DNA from: Neoceratodus forsteri
Lineage: Eukaryota; Chordata; Ceratodontiformes; Ceratodontidae
Reading direction: 5' to 3'
DNA: 64,000 nt
Assembly (NCBI GenBank): GCA_016271365.2
Contig: CM057456.1
Coordinates: 612,565,501 to 612,629,500 of the forward strand
The notes beneath the pieces were generated by a model, which saw nothing but the letters and a program-made list of their open reading frames with translations, was not told the origin of the DNA and searched no databases. Shown here piece after piece: positions 8,384-18,529 of this stretch (positions are counted from its first letter, which is position 1; each line of letters starts with the position of its first letter). Made by a program: the position numbers and the translations under genes.

Positions 8384-10935
8384 TCAGGTGGTGTGGGGCA
8401 GCGCAGCAGCCGAGGCTCCTGTGGCTTTTTTTGCTGGGGGGAGTCTTGGTTGCTGGAGGGATCTGTTTGTAGGCACGTTTGCCCTATGTTTTTTAATGTC
8501 AGTTTCTGTAATGAAAAGGATGCCGCTGCCCTTGAGGGGGCCTGTACAAAGAGTTGACAGACTTGAGAGCAGTACCCTTCTCCTGCAGTTCGGTAATGAT
8601 GTCCTTGACATCACCCCCGAACAGCACCGAACCCCTGAAGGGAGCATCCTGAATGGCGGATTGCACTTCAGGGACCAAACCTGAAACATGGAGCCAGGCA
8701 TGCCTATGGCGAAGGCCAAGCTCCTTCCAGCTGTGTCTACTGCGTCGTAAGTGGCATGAAGCATGTGCCGACTGGCCGAGCGAGCATAACGGACAAGATC
8801 AGCCACTTCCAGCTTAGTCTGTGATTCAGGAAAGGAGTCCAATTTGGATTCCACCTAGCTAAGGATGGTATTCTGGAAATCCCCCACATGTGCCACATAG
8901 TTAAAGGCCCTAATACCAAGGGTAGAAGAGGAATAGATCTTCCCATATTGGTCCAGAAGCCGGGATTCCTCATCAGGCGGAGACGAGCCGAGGTGTCTGG
9001 GATTGGGGGAGTGGTAGTGAGCAGCGCTGATGACAACCGAATCCGGCTTGGGGTGAAGGCTAAGAAAGTCTACACCCTCAGGAGTCTGGTATAGCCTGTC
9101 TGCCTTCCTCGGAGGGGGGCTAACGCAGAAGTTTGTTTCCAAATGGTGGAAACAAGATCTGCGTGAGGCTCTATCCAGGGTGGAATCAGAGTAGGAGCAG
9201 TCTCTGGGAGATCCAGATGGGCAAGTTTTTTAAGCTGTGGGTCTGGCTCCACTGATTGCCACTGATATACTTCCTGGATTTTCCTCAACTTCAGAAAAGA
9301 AGGGTCCTTCGGAGAAGTCCTCAGCCTGGGGCGTTCCGGAGTACGGGGCTCACCTTCGCGATCAGAGTGGCTGGACTGAGTCCGTCAGAAGTTTCTAACG
9401 AAGAGGAGGAAGACTCCTCCCTATGAGGGGGAGGGACGGCCCCTCTGGGGAGTTCCCTGGGGCACGTATCCTCCCCTCCTCGGGTGCCAGAGGACTCTCC
9501 TCTGGTGTCGGAAAGGGGGGAAGGAGTCCCGTCTCCGACGTAGGGGATCCTGTATAGGGTCTGGCATCAGTAAACGACTCTCAACCTCCCTGGTGAGCTG
9601 AGCCTTGGCCTCAGTCCACCAGGAGGCCAAGGTCTCTTCAAATCACCGCGCTGAGGAGGGCAGCGAGGTGGATACAGATATTGAGGGTATCCGTAAAGGA
9701 GTATCCATAACTCGATGGCGGCTAGCCCGCTGCCGGGTACTGTGGCCGGGATATTATGCATCGGGTACTGCGCACCGGATACCGAGGAGTTGGCATTGCA
9801 GCACCGGTACTGCGGTATCGGGTACCGGACACCAGGCTCTGACAGAGCAGAGGGACCTGGCAGAGGCCCTGCTGGCGGGCCAGATGGTGGAAACGCTGGC
9901 CTGCGGGCGTCGGGCCCAGTGCAGGTGTATCTTTGAGAGGGTCCGAAGGACCTGACGGAAGGATAGGCTTATCACCATGAAAAGGGACGCCAGATGGCAT
10001 CGGGTCGGCCGGCGTCAGGGGAACCAGCCCAGGAGTAGGGTTCCCTGATGGTAGCATCCCAGTATCCTCTGTGACAACAGGGGAAGAAGGATTATAATCC
10101 TCGGAGGTCAGTCGAGGAGACCTCAGAGGGCAACGTGGTAAGATGTTGCGGACAGCCTGGGGAGTCAGACTGTTCGATGGGGTCTGGCGCAGGCTTCTTG
10201 GACGGGCAGCCATTGGTGGAGCCGGTATCCAACTTATCGGCCGAATTTAGAGTGGTATCGGAGGAGCCAGCGTCCGACTTATCGGACTCCTGCCGAGGAA
10301 GGCCACACGAAAGGAGATCGGTCTTGTCAGGAGGTGTTTTTGCTGGGCGCTCTCCCAAAGGGGTTAGCGACTTAGCAGCCTTGTCCGGGTGAGCGTCAGT
10401 GGGAACGATGTCCGACTAACTGGACTCGCTTTGATTGGAGGGCCGTGTGGAAGAAGCAGCCTTCACGGGAGCGGAGGCCTCCTTTGCCCCGGAGTCTCCT
10501 GAAGGGCCCGAGTGCGAGCCATACGGGAAGGGCAATGCCTTCTTGGTAACCACCAAAATGGCAGCTGTGGAGCAATGTCCCAGAGGGGACATTGCCTTAA
10601 GTGCTGCGACTCCGGCCGGAGTAACGGCTGCTGTGGAAGCCGGTTCCCGCTCCCAGTGCTTCTCCTTGTTGCTCTTTTTCTTATGACCTTCGGGGGAATT
10701 GCCTAAGTTTCTTTAACTCTTTTTCCACGGAGGCCATTTTCTTCTTTAGGATATGGGCTTCCAGGGACTGCTGACTTCTCTTGCAGGTAGCGGAGCTGAA
10801 CTTCTGGCAGTGCTGGCTCTTCTCCACAGGGTGGTCTGGGTCCAGACAGAAGAGGAACAACGAGAGGCCAACCTTGTGTGCAGGCAGTATAGCGCAGTGG
10901 TTCAAGGCTCTCAGCTGCAAATCTGGGGACATTCA
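8384..10935 (-). pseudogene. E4 gag
   Basis: In coding direction: a knuckle-like CLDPDHPVEKSQHC at about 10800-10850, then KKKMASVEKELKKLRQ, a long low-conservation proline/serine-rich linker, DRLYQTPEGVDFLSLHPKPDS at about 9090, the EESRLLDQYGKI...FNYVAHVGDFQNTIL segment that matches E8 40000-40263, and a C-terminal part with YARSASRHMLHATYDAVD and PPFRMLPSGVRC. Frames are broken repeatedly. The region 9700-10400 has a strong CpG-motif bias, described under findings. Confidence 0.75.
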
Positions 10936-11092
10936 GCAGATCAGACCTGGGTTTGAATCCCACAGTTTCCACTTGCATACTGTGTGACCCTGTGCAAGTC
11001 ACTTAACTTCCCTGTGCTCCCAGGTCGCACCTGCAAAAAAGCTTTCAGCTTAATGTGCTACTCCTGGTTAAACAAAAAAAAAAAAACCCGTT
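10881..11092 (+). mobile_element. tRNA-derived CORE/MIR-type SINE
   Basis: The head carries pol III box-like elements: TAGCGCAGTGG (A box, about 10888) and GGTTTGAATCC (B box, one change from consensus, about 10948). The central CORE-like segment contains TGTGTGACCCTGTGCAAGTC followed by ACTTAACTTCCCTGTGC, typical of MIR-like SINEs. The tail ends in a run of 12 A at about 11074-11085. A target-site duplication is not clear. It interrupts E4 gag at the zinc-knuckle region, so it is younger than E4. Confidence 0.85.
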
Positions 11093-11465
11093 GGTAACCA
11101 CACAAGTTGCACTTGTTTTTATGCGATTCGGAGGGCATCGGGGATGACACACATAGTGAATTGTTTGAAAAAAATAGAAAAGTAGAGAAAACAGGTTGAA
11201 AAGTTTGAAAACTTAAAGACCGACAAATGACTAATGAAAACTGTTCTACCGCGAGGAACTTTCACAAGCCGACGGCGGGAAAGAACTGGAAGGCGGGCGT
11301 GGGGGACCGCCCCTTTATACTGATGTCGCATGACGGCGGTCACCTGACGTGGGGGCAGTCCCCCGCCAGAGACGGCTAGCTAGAAATTTTTCCGTGGGGT
11401 CCTGACGCCTGGCAGCTCAGTCCTATATGTGAATACCTACTGCAAGAGCCCTCTCAAAGCAAGAT
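11093..11465 (-). repeat. E4 leader and right terminal repeat
   Basis: Noncoding leader followed by the gamma right end at about 11340-11465. TAGCTAGAAATTTTTCCGTG and the following CCTGACGCC match the terminal part of E8 and the complement of the E7 left ITR. The last shared bases are AAGAT, then E5 YR coding sequence. Confidence 0.75.
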
Positions 11466-12200
11466 CAGTTGTTGTCTGTCCTGCCTAAGATCGTTGGTAT
11501 AAGTCATGTAATAACTCAGTGCTCTTTTTACATCCAAGCTGTGCAGCCTATGCTCACCTGAGCTAGAGTGTTCAGTAAAGAAAACTGGCAGTGTTATAAA
11601 CTGGTTCAAACTGAAGTCAGAAACCACCTTGGGGAGGAACTTCCTATTAGTTCTCAACACTACCTTGTCCCTGTGGAAAGAAACAGTCCTTTTCCACACA
11701 CAGGGCCTGTAGCTCGCTTATCCTTCAGACAAAAGTGATTGCTACCAGAAAAACTACCTTCCAGATAAGAAATTTAAGCTCTGCAGATGCCATAGGCTCA
11801 AAGGGTGGAAGCATAAGCTGAGCAATGCAAATATTAAGGTCCCATGCTGGCACGGATTCTCTGTGAGGGGAAAATAAATGAGAGCTCTTTAAAGAATCTT
11901 TTGAATATAGGGTTTGATGCCGGGGAGGTATCCTTTCTAGCTGAAAGGTATGCTGAAACTGAAGCCAGGTGCACCTTCAGAGTTGAGTGCTGCAACCGCA
12001 GGGAGTGCAGGTGAGACAAATAATCAAGAAGGGCTGGGATCCCGGCCTGGGCTGAGACTATACCCTTGTCACTGCACCAAATTGAAATTTTTTTCCATTT
12101 TGAGGCACAGGTTTTCTTGGTGGAAAGCTTTCTGTAACCCTTAAGGACTTCTAAAACTGCTTCAGAGAATTGGCAATCTGCATATTCTAAGCCCTCAAGA
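11466..12200 (-). pseudogene. E5 tyrosine recombinase, N-terminal and middle part
   Basis: Contains FHRDKVVLRTNRKFLPKVVSD, HSLDVKRALSYY and an N-terminal stretch at 11834-12019 (SHLHSLRLQHSTLKVHLASVSAYLSA) of the core-binding domain. The catalytic HxxR and tyrosine lie beyond the E4 insertion and outside the window. A stop interrupts the VAITSARR region, which appears near 11730 in another frame. Confidence 0.78.
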
Positions 12201-13790
12201 GCCAGGCCTTGAGCATGAGAGACCTGAGATTGGGGTACACTACCCCCGAAAGGAAGTCAGTAGGTTGTACCTCTGACCTCTGAGGGAGGTGCATCAGTTT
12301 GCTCACAGACATTGACAGCAGCAGGGAGTACCAAGGCTGTCTTGTCCAATCCGGTGCTACCAGAATCATCGAAGCTGGTTGTGACCCGAGCTTGAAGAGC
12401 ACCCTGAGTATCAGAGGAAAAGGAGGAAAGGCAAAGAGGTACCTGCCTGTCCAATCCAGAATCAGGGCATCCATTGGAACTGTCCCTTCACTGGGGCCCT
12501 GCAGCAATAAAGAGGTAAGTGGTGATTTTGGTGGGAAGAAAAAAAGTCTATTTTTGAGGTCCCCACCTCCTGAATAGAGCATTCACCACTTGCCTGTTCA
12601 ATGCCCATTCGTGATGGGCCTGGTTAATCCTGCTCAAGGCATCTGCCAAGGTGTTGTCCTTGCCTGGCAGATGAATTGACTGTAGAGAGGCATTCAGAAA
12701 GTAAGCGAGGCTCCATGTCTTCATTGCCTATACACACAAAGGAGTGGACCTTGTTCCTCCTTGTTTGTTGATGTAATACATTGTTGTGGTATTGTCTGTT
12801 CTGACTTGTACCACCTTTCCCTGTATGAGATGAGAGAAACCCTGAAAGACCAGGTAAACAGCTCTTAACTCCAGCAGGTTTATGTGCAGGAGTGAGTCTG
12901 CGCTTCTCCAAGTACCGTGGATGGTGTGATCCCTTAAGTGAGCACACCAACCAAGCACGGAAGCATCGGCTGTCAGAATCAGGGAGGGAAGGCTCCTGCA
13001 GAAATGGAACCCCTTCCCTTAAATGTTCTGGTTCCCTCCACCATTGGAGGGCCTGTAGTAATGTTTGTGTGACTGGTACTGGCTTGGAGAGGGGGCCCCG
13101 CCTTTGGCACCAGTGTGCTCTGAGGTGGATCTGAATCTCTCTCATCTGAAACCTGGCACCTATGACTGTGCTTGTTGCTGCACCCATGTGCCCTAACAGT
13201 TGAAGAAACTGTTTTGCTGGCTTTGGCCTGCCAGAAGCTGAATGCTTTCTGCCCTCTCCTGAGGGAGAAAGGCTCTTCCCACTACTGTATTCAGTTCTGC
13301 ACCTATGAACTGCAGAACCTGCACAGGGGGTCAGGAGTGACTTTTTGGTACTGAGAAGGAATCCCAGAGAGAGCAGCATATCCTGGGTTTCTGTGTGACT
13401 CCCTTATGGGAATATGGAAATATGCGTCCTTTAGATCCAAGGAGGCTAGCCAGTCCCCCTTTGCAGAGCTGGCAAAATTATGGCCATTGTGACCATTTTG
13501 AACCTGGGCTTTACCAGGTACCTGTTTAGCAGTCCGAGGTCTAGTGTAGACCACCACTCTCCATTCTTTTTTGTTGTTAGGAAATATCTGGAATAGAATC
13601 CTTGCCCTCTTTGGTTGTGGGGGACAGGCTTCACTGCTTTTGCCAGCAGTAGGGCCAGTACCTCCTGCTCCAGTAGTTTTCTTTCTGAGAAGGGAGCTGG
13701 TGCAAAATGTTTTAACCCTGGAAGAGGAAGAGACTTGAAGCAAAGGGAGAGACCCTGACTCACTATTTCCTAGACCCACTTGTCTGTGGT
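12201..13790 (-). pseudogene. E5 pol: MT-related, RNase H, RT with palm deletion
   Basis: Coding direction: RT fingers (EWWSTLDLGLLNRYLVKPRF, DWLASLDLKDAYFHIPI, about 13420-13560), then an abrupt jump to the RT thumb (LLSLGFLLSTKK, about 13370), so roughly 85 residues with the YLDD motif are missing. RNase H follows (LGWCAHLRDHTIHGTW, HINLLELRAVYLVF, VQVRTDNTTTMYYINKQGG, 12728-12958). The MT-related domain (LFAFPPFPLILRVL, MILVAPDWTRQPWYSLLLS, 12250-12480) comes last. Several frameshifts. RT would be inactive. Confidence 0.83.
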
Positions 13791-14029
13791 TAGTTTTAAC
13801 TATTCCTGGAAATAGTGGGCGAGTCTGCCCCCTACAGGATGTGGAGAGGCAGCCTGAAGGGAAAAGTCTGGGTTTCCGTTTTGCTTGCTGCTGAGGCTGA
13901 GCAGATTGGGATCCTCTCAGAGAACCCCTCCTACCTCTAGCTCCGTAAAATCCAGTCTGCTGTGGTTGGTACTTGCTGCTGGGAAGCAGCCTGTACCTGA
14001 AAGAAAGGTCTCCTAAAAAGGGACCTGCC
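13791..14029 (-). other. E5 gag-pol junction region
   Basis: Connects E5 gag to RT. The sister elements have an RG- and Q-rich linker here (ACPRGRGR...). The E5 version is Q- and R-rich (about 13900-14030) with no clean frame. Nothing else is seen in it. Confidence 0.5.
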
Positions 14030-15235
14030 CCTGCCTCCCCTAGAATAAGAAAGCTGAAGTAGAGGGCCTGTCTCTGGTCGAGTTGCTCCTAGAAGCAGCT
14101 TTATATTCGCCTACATTTTTCATATATGCCTCAGTCTGGGCACCAAAAAGAGCGGCATTCGACAAGAAAGTCCATTGCCTTAGTTTGGGTGTCCTGGGTG
14201 AGGTCGGTAGCCCTCTGCCAGGCAAATCTTGTTAGATCAATGGCATCAGCCATCCACCTTGCAGCTGTAGCATTGGTGTCAGCCGCCATCTGAAATTGGT
14301 ATTTGGAAGCCTCCAAGCCCAATTGTGCTGTGTCTAGCAGCTCTGACACTGTTAAAGAGGGGTTAGCCTCATCACTGTCCACTACTGACTGCCAGAGAGC
14401 ATTTTGATAAAGGGCTGCATAGGCCTGGTAGCTGGCTTGACAAATTGTCAGGGATGCTGAAAGGTACCCCTTTTTTACCATGCTGTCCACCTTTCTTGAA
14501 TCCTTCTCAGGGGAGTGAGAGGACAAGGGAGTTTTGGCTTTCTCACAGGCAGCCTGCTGTACAATACCTTGGTGGTCTGGGCGACTAAAAGGAAACTCAG
14601 CACCAGATCTTTCTTATACTTCTTGTCACACTTTTTGTCTGTGGGTGTGACTGCATTGGGAGCCTTTAGGATTTCTAAAACATCTTTCTTAAAGAATCTG
14701 TAGATAGGCAGAAGAAGCCTTTTTGAGGGTGTCAGCCCCATAAGTTCCATGTATTGTGCCTCCTCTTCATTCTGGATCTCTTCAGCTGTTTGCAGATCCA
14801 GGATCTATACCATTTTCTTAACAAAAGAAAAATTGGAAGAGAAATCCTCTGAGGGTCTGGGAGGGGAGCCAAATCCTGTTCTGGTGACACCTCAGGTTCA
14901 ATTCCCTCTTCATCTTGGTCATCCTCCTCCTCATATGCCACTGTAGCAATAGGCAAAAGAGGGTCAGCAACAGTTGCTTTTTCAGCAGTAGTAATCACAG
15001 GCCGCGGAAGGGGTAAATAAACCCTGCAGCACCTGGAGTAAGATGAAAGCCTGTGTCAAGTCAGCAGGAGAAGGAGTATTAACAGGTACCTGAGGGACCC
15101 CTTGAGGCATTTCAGCCGGGGTGTCCATGTGTTTGTTTTAATTTTTTGGCAGGCACCAGGGAGACAGCCGGCTGACTGCCTCTCTTGCCAGAGTCCTCAT
15201 CTGTATCAGGGGTGGATTTAGAGGCTCTGGAAGGA
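14030..15235 (-). pseudogene. E5 gag, middle and C-terminal part
   Basis: Alpha-type gag without its zinc region. It shows an acidic EEEDDQDEEGIEPEVSPEQD block (about 14900), MELMGLTPSKRLLLPIYRFFKKD, the DSRKVDSMVKKGYLSASLTICQASYQAY segment (14400-14510) and SNAALFGAQTEAYMKNVGEYK near the C-terminus. At 15236, just upstream of SGKRGSQPAVSLVPAKKLKQ, the E6 ITR begins. The N-terminal knuckles are not found anywhere else in the window and may have been lost in the E7/E8 deletion. Confidence 0.8.
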
Positions 15236-15280
15236 AAATACAGGTTACTCACCTGTAACAGGCGTTCTAGGAATGGTATA

Positions 15281-15392
15281 TGTTCATCCACACTTATTGG
15301 CAGGTTCCTTGCCGCTTTAAATCTTGCCGGAAGGTCTTCAAGCTGGCTCCTCCCACCCACCCGGGTGGTAAAACTCTCGGCTCTGCCCCATG
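15281..15392. repeat. E6 left inverted terminal repeat
   Basis: Pairs with 20879-20990. Shared landmarks are CACTTATTGGCAGGTTCCTT, TTAAATCTTGCCGGAAGGTC and CTCCTCCCACCCACCCGG. Confidence 0.92.
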
Positions 15393-15454
15393 ACGCCAGA
15401 TCTGGCCCGCTGGAAGCTCAGGTTGTGCGTCGAAGCCAGGGACGTCGGGTGGGT

Positions 15455-15560
15455 CGTGTGGATGAACAACATATACCATTCCAGAACTCCTGTTACAGGT
15501 GAGTAACCTGTATTTCTAGGACATGGATATGTTGTTCTTCCACACTTATTGGCAGACTCC
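15455..15560. repeat. E6 internal complementary region
   Basis: 15455-15512 is complementary to the outer left end (CTGTTACAGGTGAGTAACCTG). 15513-15560 is complementary to the outer right end (TTCTAGGACATGGATATG and following). The halves meet at the predicted circle junction. Confidence 0.9.
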
Positions 15561-15629
15561 TAGCAGTTCTCCGGAGGAGGGAGGCAGACACCCCTAATAT
15601 TACTTGGGAAATAAGGACTGAGAACTGAG

Positions 15630-16640
15630 GCCCAAACCAGCATCCCGCGTGACTCAAGGTCGATGTGGTAATGGGTAATAAAGGTGTGTGCTGACTTCCA
15701 GGTAGCAGCCCTGCAGATTTCCTGGATAGGGACGCCCTGAAGCAGCCACCGATGCGCAGCAGTATGACGGGTAGAATGAGCTCTTATCCTCTGGGAGGCT
15801 CCATGCCGCCAACTTATAGCAGCGATCTATGCAGGAGGTGACCCACCTGCCTATCGTCCGCTTGGCTGCAGGTCTGCCAGGTGCGGCTTCAACGTGGGTG
15901 ACAAACAGCTGGCAGAACCTCTCCTCAATTTCAGTCGTCGCCCTTATAATAAGCGAGCGCCTTCTAGGGTCCAGAGTATGGAGCCTATATTCGGCCTCCG
16001 AGGTGAGATTGGGGTAGAACACCAGCAGAGTCAGCACCTGGTTAAGGTGAAACTCCGACACCACCTTCAGAAGGAATTTCGGGTTGGGGCGCAGGACAAC
16101 CTTGTCCCTGTGGAAGACCAGGTAAGGAGACTCGATGCAAAGCGCCTGGAGCTCTCCCATCCTTCTGGCTGACGTGACAGCCACCAAGAAGGCGGTCTTC
16201 CACGACAGGTGAGAAAGATCACACCTGTGCATTGGTTCGAATGGCTTGCCCATGAGCTTTGCCAGTACCAGCAGTAAATCCCACGGAGGTGGAGGTTCTC
16301 ACACCGGAGGGGAAATGTGATCAAGGCCTTTGAAAAGCCCGACCACCTTTTCCTGCGCCACCGACTGCTTCCCGGCCCGCGCCGTGCAAGGAGATGGCTG
16401 CCAGGTGCACCTTTAGAGTCACGACCAAGCCCTTGACTAGAAAGGGACCATAAATAATCCAAAATGCTTGCCACAGAACAGGAGGAAGGGTCCAAGCCCT
16501 TGCCCTGACACCAAATGGAGAATCTCTTCCATTTGAAGGTGTAGCATTTTCTGGTCGACTCCTTACGGGACACCTCAACAACATTGAGGACCTCGTCGGA
16601 AAGACCCAAGGCCTGGAACTCTAGCCGCTCAGGAACCAGG
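15630..16640 (-). pseudogene. E6 tyrosine recombinase
   Basis: Core-binding domain with LEFQALGLSDEVLNVVEVSR and ESTRKCYTFKWKRFSIWCQ (16540-16625). Catalytic domain with VTSARRMGELQAL (first Arg, about 16170), FHRDKVVLRPNPKFL, RAHSTRHTAAH (HxxR, about 15765) and THYHIDLES (Tyr, about 15670). The E14 paralogue reads CCCTCTGGG where E6 reads CCTCTGGG near 15790. This single-base loss shifts the frame just before RAHSTR. There is also a frame change near 16100. All catalytic codons are still present, so inactivation looks recent. Confidence 0.87.
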
Positions 16641-18520
16641 CCGTCGGGTGCAGAGACTGAAGGTCCGGATGGAACACCTTCCCCTGACTGACTGAAAGCA
16701 GGTCCGGGCGAGCTGGAAGCTGCCTCGGGAGCCTGGAGCTGAGGCTGAGGAGATCTGGGTACCAGAACTGGCGGCGCCAGTCTGGGGCTATCAGGATCAC
16801 CTGCGCCTTGTCCCTCCTTGCTTTGAGAAGCACCTTGTGAATCAAGGGAAATGGGAGAAAGGCGTGAAGAGGCCCGGGTCCACAGCCTCGAGAAGGCATC
16901 CCCTGCAGCGAGCCCTGCTGAGGGGGCGGCATGAAACAGCCTCAGCTTCGCTCTCCCTGGAGGCAAACAGGTCCACCTGAGGTGTGCCCCAGTGGGAGAA
17001 CAGATCTTAGTTCACTCCGCAGGGAGAGACCATTCGTGAGATGCAGCCCCTATCCGGCTCAGGGCATCGGCCAGGGTGTTGGAGGCTCCTGCCACATGAA
17101 TGGCTAGGAGATCTGCCTCCAGGCTGCGCACTAGTGACCAAATGCGGACAGCTTCCTTGCATAGATGCATGGAGCGCGTCCCGCCCTGGCAGTTCAGGTA
17201 GTACATGGTCGTGGTATTGTCTGTCTGGACTCTGACCACTTGACCCCGGAGAAACGGAGCAAAGGCGGTGAGAGCTAGGCGGACCGCTCGGAGCTCCAGC
17301 AGGTTGATGTGGCATCGGGACTCCCGCGGGGACCAGAGGCGGCACTCGTGTTCCCCAGATGGGCACCCAATCCATCAGAGAGGCATCGTCGCAGAGAGAC
17401 CGTCGGCTCGGGTGACAAATGGATGCCTCCTGCAAATGGAATGGAACGGTCCACCACTGGAGAGCATTCCACATCTTCTGGGTCACTATCACTAGCTGGT
17501 CCAAAGGATCGCAGCGTGCCAGACCACTGGCTGGCCAGTCCCCACTGGAAGGGCGCGATGTGCCAGCGGCCCAACGGACCACGCTGGTACAGGCCGCCAT
17601 GAGACCCAGAAGGCGAGGAAGTCCCGGCAGGGGCATTGCCCAACCAGAAATGATTGGGCAAAGGAGGTAAGAACCTCGGCCCTGTCTGCCGGGAGTCGTG
17701 CTCTGGCTCAAAGAGAGTCGAGCTCTGCCCCGATGAACAGGATCACCTGCTTTGGCTCGAGTTCCGATTTGGCCTCGTTGATGAAAAGGCCAAATCGAGA
17801 GCAAACCTGAAGGGCCAGATCTCTGGACCGCTCCACCTCCCGTCTGGAGGCGGCTGCTATCAGCCAATCGTCCAGGTAAGCCAATCGTACACCCGGACCC
17901 CTCGGCGCCAAGAGGAATGCTGTCACCACTGCCATGCATTTGGTGAAGACCCTGGGAGCTGGAGATAAGTCAAGGGCATGGCTCGAACTCGAAGAGGGAT
18001 CCTCCGCCGAAGCGGAGGAATCTCCGGCGTGACGGACGGATAGGGACGTGAAAGAACGCGTCCTGTAGGTCCAGAGAGCAGAACCACACGCCGTGCTCCA
18101 GAGATGGTATTATCTGCACCAGAGTGACCATTCTGAAGGTTCGAGACCTTAGGAACTTGTTCAGGTCGTGTAGGTCGAGAATGGGGCGCCAGCCACCCGT
18201 CCGTTTCCGAACCAGGAAATACCTGGACACGAACCCCGGGTCTGAAGGGGGTCCTCCACCTCCGTGATCACCTCCTTTTGGAGGAGGAGAGCGATGTCGG
18301 CTCAGCGAGCCACCAGTGAGGCTGCGGACCCCGAGGCCCCCCCGAGGTGCGACGGCTCTGAAGGGCGGGGCCTGTTCGAATTCCAGAGGTAGGCCTTTTC
18401 CCCACCACCAACAGTACCCACCTGTCTGTGGTAACAGTGGACCAGGCGGAAAGGAAGTGTCTGAGCCGTCCCCCCACGGGGGAAACCAGGGGTGAGGTGA
18501 CAGGGATGGGGGCGACACCC
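16641..18520 (-). pseudogene. E6 pol: RT, RNase H, MT-related domain
   Basis: RT fingers at 17970-18518 (TGGWRPILDLHDLNKFLR, LDLQDAFFHVPIRP). Palm with LAYLDDWLIAAAS at about 17860-17900, so YLDD is intact. RNase H: DWPASG.. linker, DASLMDWVPIWG, VQTDNTTTMYYLNCQGG and NTLADALSRIG (17040-17400). MT-related: HAFLPFPLIHKVLLKARRD and QVILIAPDWRRQFWYPDLL (16750-16870). At least three frame changes separate these blocks. RT and RNase H catalytic residues are readable, but no single frame spans them. Confidence 0.86.
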
Positions 18521-18529
18521 CTCAGCCCG

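Larger units (their letters stand above)
8131..11465 (-). mobile_element. E4: gamma-type DIRS element, gag half
   Basis: Gamma-family sequence starts abruptly at 8131 in the RT/gag junction region (compare E7 24200-24400) and runs to a right end near 11465. That end shares CGGCTAGCTAG and a TTTTTCCGTG..GGTCCT...CGCC block with E8 41724-41760. E2 is the interrupting element on its left, so the rest of E4 is outside the window. It sits in the YR gene of E5, which resumes at 11466. A CORE-type SINE interrupts its gag. Confidence 0.8.
11466..15235 (-). mobile_element. E5: divergent alpha DIRS element, host of E4, E6, E7 and E8
   Basis: Minus-strand YR, MT, RNase H, RT and gag remnants of an alpha-like element, clearly more diverged from E9-E11 than these are from one another. 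The YR is cut at 11465 by the right end of E4, and gag is cut at 15236 by the left end of E6. Alpha-like leader and ITR-like sequence reappears after E8 (41821-42175) and is the best candidate for its right end. It is the outermost and therefore oldest layer of the nest. Confidence 0.75.

Noticed and set aside
10881..10960. A tRNA gene
   Set aside because: A and B boxes are present but there is no cloverleaf with paired acceptor stem, and a CORE segment and poly-A tail follow. It is a SINE.
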